Positions 63,517-64,000 of a stretch of 64,000 nucleotides of DNA are shown here, in pieces. Source of the DNA: Manganitrophus sp963718695 (GTDB lineage Bacteria > Nitrospirota > Nitrospiria > SBBL01 > Manganitrophaceae); assembly GCA_963718695.1 (NCBI GenBank), contig OY970371.1, positions 2,108,001-2,172,000 of the forward strand. Reading direction: 5' to 3'. The stretch's first letter is position 1. Each line of letters opens with the position of its first letter. The notes beneath the pieces were generated by a model. It ran no database searches and had not been told where the DNA came from. It saw only the letters and a program-made list of their open reading frames with translations. The translations under genes and the position numbers were made by a program.

Positions 63517-63774
63517 TCATCGGTTGGACCCTTTGTCTTTCTCCGGCGAGGGAATCCGCTTGGCTAAAAGCTCTTTTAATCGTTTCGGATCGACATCAAC
63601 CAATTTTTTGTTTTCAAGCATAATTTTGATCAAGACTTCTTCCCGATAGATCGGAATGCCGGCCGGCGCCTCGATGCCGAGCCGGATCTGATTTCCGTGC
63701 ACCTCGATCACCACGACACGGATCTGATCCCCGATGATAATTCCCTCCCCCGACTTCCGTGTCAGGACCAGCAT
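63517..63774 (-). CDS. csrA: Carbon storage regulator CsrA
   Basis: 85 residues, longer than the ~61 of E. coli by a charged C-terminal tail (ELLAKRIPSPEKDKGSNR). The core is canonical: MLVLTRKSGEGIIIGDQIRV, then VHGNQIRLGIEAPAGIPIYR with the RNA-binding Arg. It binds GGA in hairpins of target mRNAs to repress translation, commonly of flagellin and glycan genes. AAAGGAG precedes ATG 63774. Its usual partner FliW and flagellar genes probably lie to the right, outside the window. Confidence 0.96.
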   Translation of the reverse strand: MLVLTRKSGEGIIIGDQIRVVVIEVHGNQIRLGIEAPAGIPIYREEVLIKIMLENKKLVDVDPKRLKELLAKRIPSPEKDKGSNR

Positions 63775-64000
63775 CCGATGGACTCCTTTCTAATAAGTCG
63801 TTCCGGCGTCCCTCTTTCATCGATTCTCAACGGAGGAAAAGCTGAAACGCCGCTTGAATCAACGATCCCGAGCATCTTCACAAATACCATCATCGCCGCC
63901 GTGAACTGCATGAGAGATAAGAGGGGTCTTCCCCCGATGCATGCGGCCAAGCCGACCCCCGTCCCCGTCTTGTCAGGATATCCATCGCAATCGTTCGGGC
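63775..64000. other. Upstream of csrA to the window edge, unresolved
   Basis: Minus-strand frame 63762-63950 (LLSLMQFTAAMMVFVKML) has no family match and may be chance. The end of a flagellar gene would be expected here but I cannot confirm one. Confidence 0.3.

Noticed and set aside
63037..63567. Plus-strand frame of 176 codons near csrA
   Set aside because: Overlaps csrA and the start of the fusion gene, has no ribosome binding site and no recognised motif.

Overview
The window is about 64 kb of a moderately GC-rich, diderm (Gram-negative type) bacterial chromosome. Evidence for a diderm includes many lipoproteins and secreted proteins, an RseP site-2 protease, a FlgT-like protein and a CsrA gene. 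Gene content and the style of the lipoproteins (lipobox Cys followed by Gly runs) would fit a deep-branching lineage such as Nitrospirota, possibly relatives of Ca. Manganitrophus. This is an impression only: no rRNA or other strong marker lies in the window. I saw no tRNA, rRNA, CRISPR array or complete insertion sequence.

Layout. 0-6.7 kb: tail of an NtrC-type regulator, a divergent MFS exporter/LysR pair of high GC, small hypotheticals, a truncated sensor domain, a hemerythrin-like protein and a Tat-exported dienelactone hydrolase. 6.9-16 kb: two large secreted lipoproteins, a VOC protein, a NagD-like HAD phosphatase, a TPR protein, then a cold-shock protein and a DEAD-box RNA helicase read divergently. 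16-28 kb: a 1278-residue PKD/propeller lipoprotein, a frameshifted ABC ATPase, a B12-binding radical SAM enzyme, a hybrid PAS histidine kinase, a cyclophilin lipoprotein and a tyrosinase. 28-46.5 kb: an accessory region of small secreted proteins, a collagen-like/BNR-repeat protein, an AT-rich islet (barstar, KTSC, OLD nuclease), duplicated small genes, two more lipoproteins, a MEDS protein and a DUF4157 (eCIS core) protein. 46.6-58.5 kb: a conserved housekeeping block on the minus strand: flgT-like, uppS, cdsA, dxr, rseP, ispG, proS, then a stand-alone rpsD, hsp20 and lon. 58.7-64 kb: a diguanylate cyclase, a cytidylyltransferase-aminotransferase fusion and csrA, probably the edge of a motility or surface-glycan region.

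How the genes work together. The uppS-cdsA-dxr-rseP-ispG-proS order is the familiar lipid/isoprenoid/envelope-stress cluster. hsp20 and lon overlap by 4 bp and form a protein quality-control unit. csp and the helicase form an RNA-chaperone pair.

The most unusual theme is decay. At least eight gene fragments lie between intact genes: histidine kinase pieces (16.1 and 30.1 kb), a receiver domain (60.6 kb), ABC ATPase and helicase scraps (16.0 kb), an L,D-transpeptidase tail and a radical SAM tail (35.5-35.8 kb), and a sodium symporter N-terminus (37.1 kb). There are also three frameshifted genes. Several scraps closely match intact genes elsewhere in the same window. Other leads are a fusion aminotransferase whose PLP lysine position is Asn, a promoter-terminator unit inside the csp leader, and the OLD/KTSC pair in the AT-rich islet.
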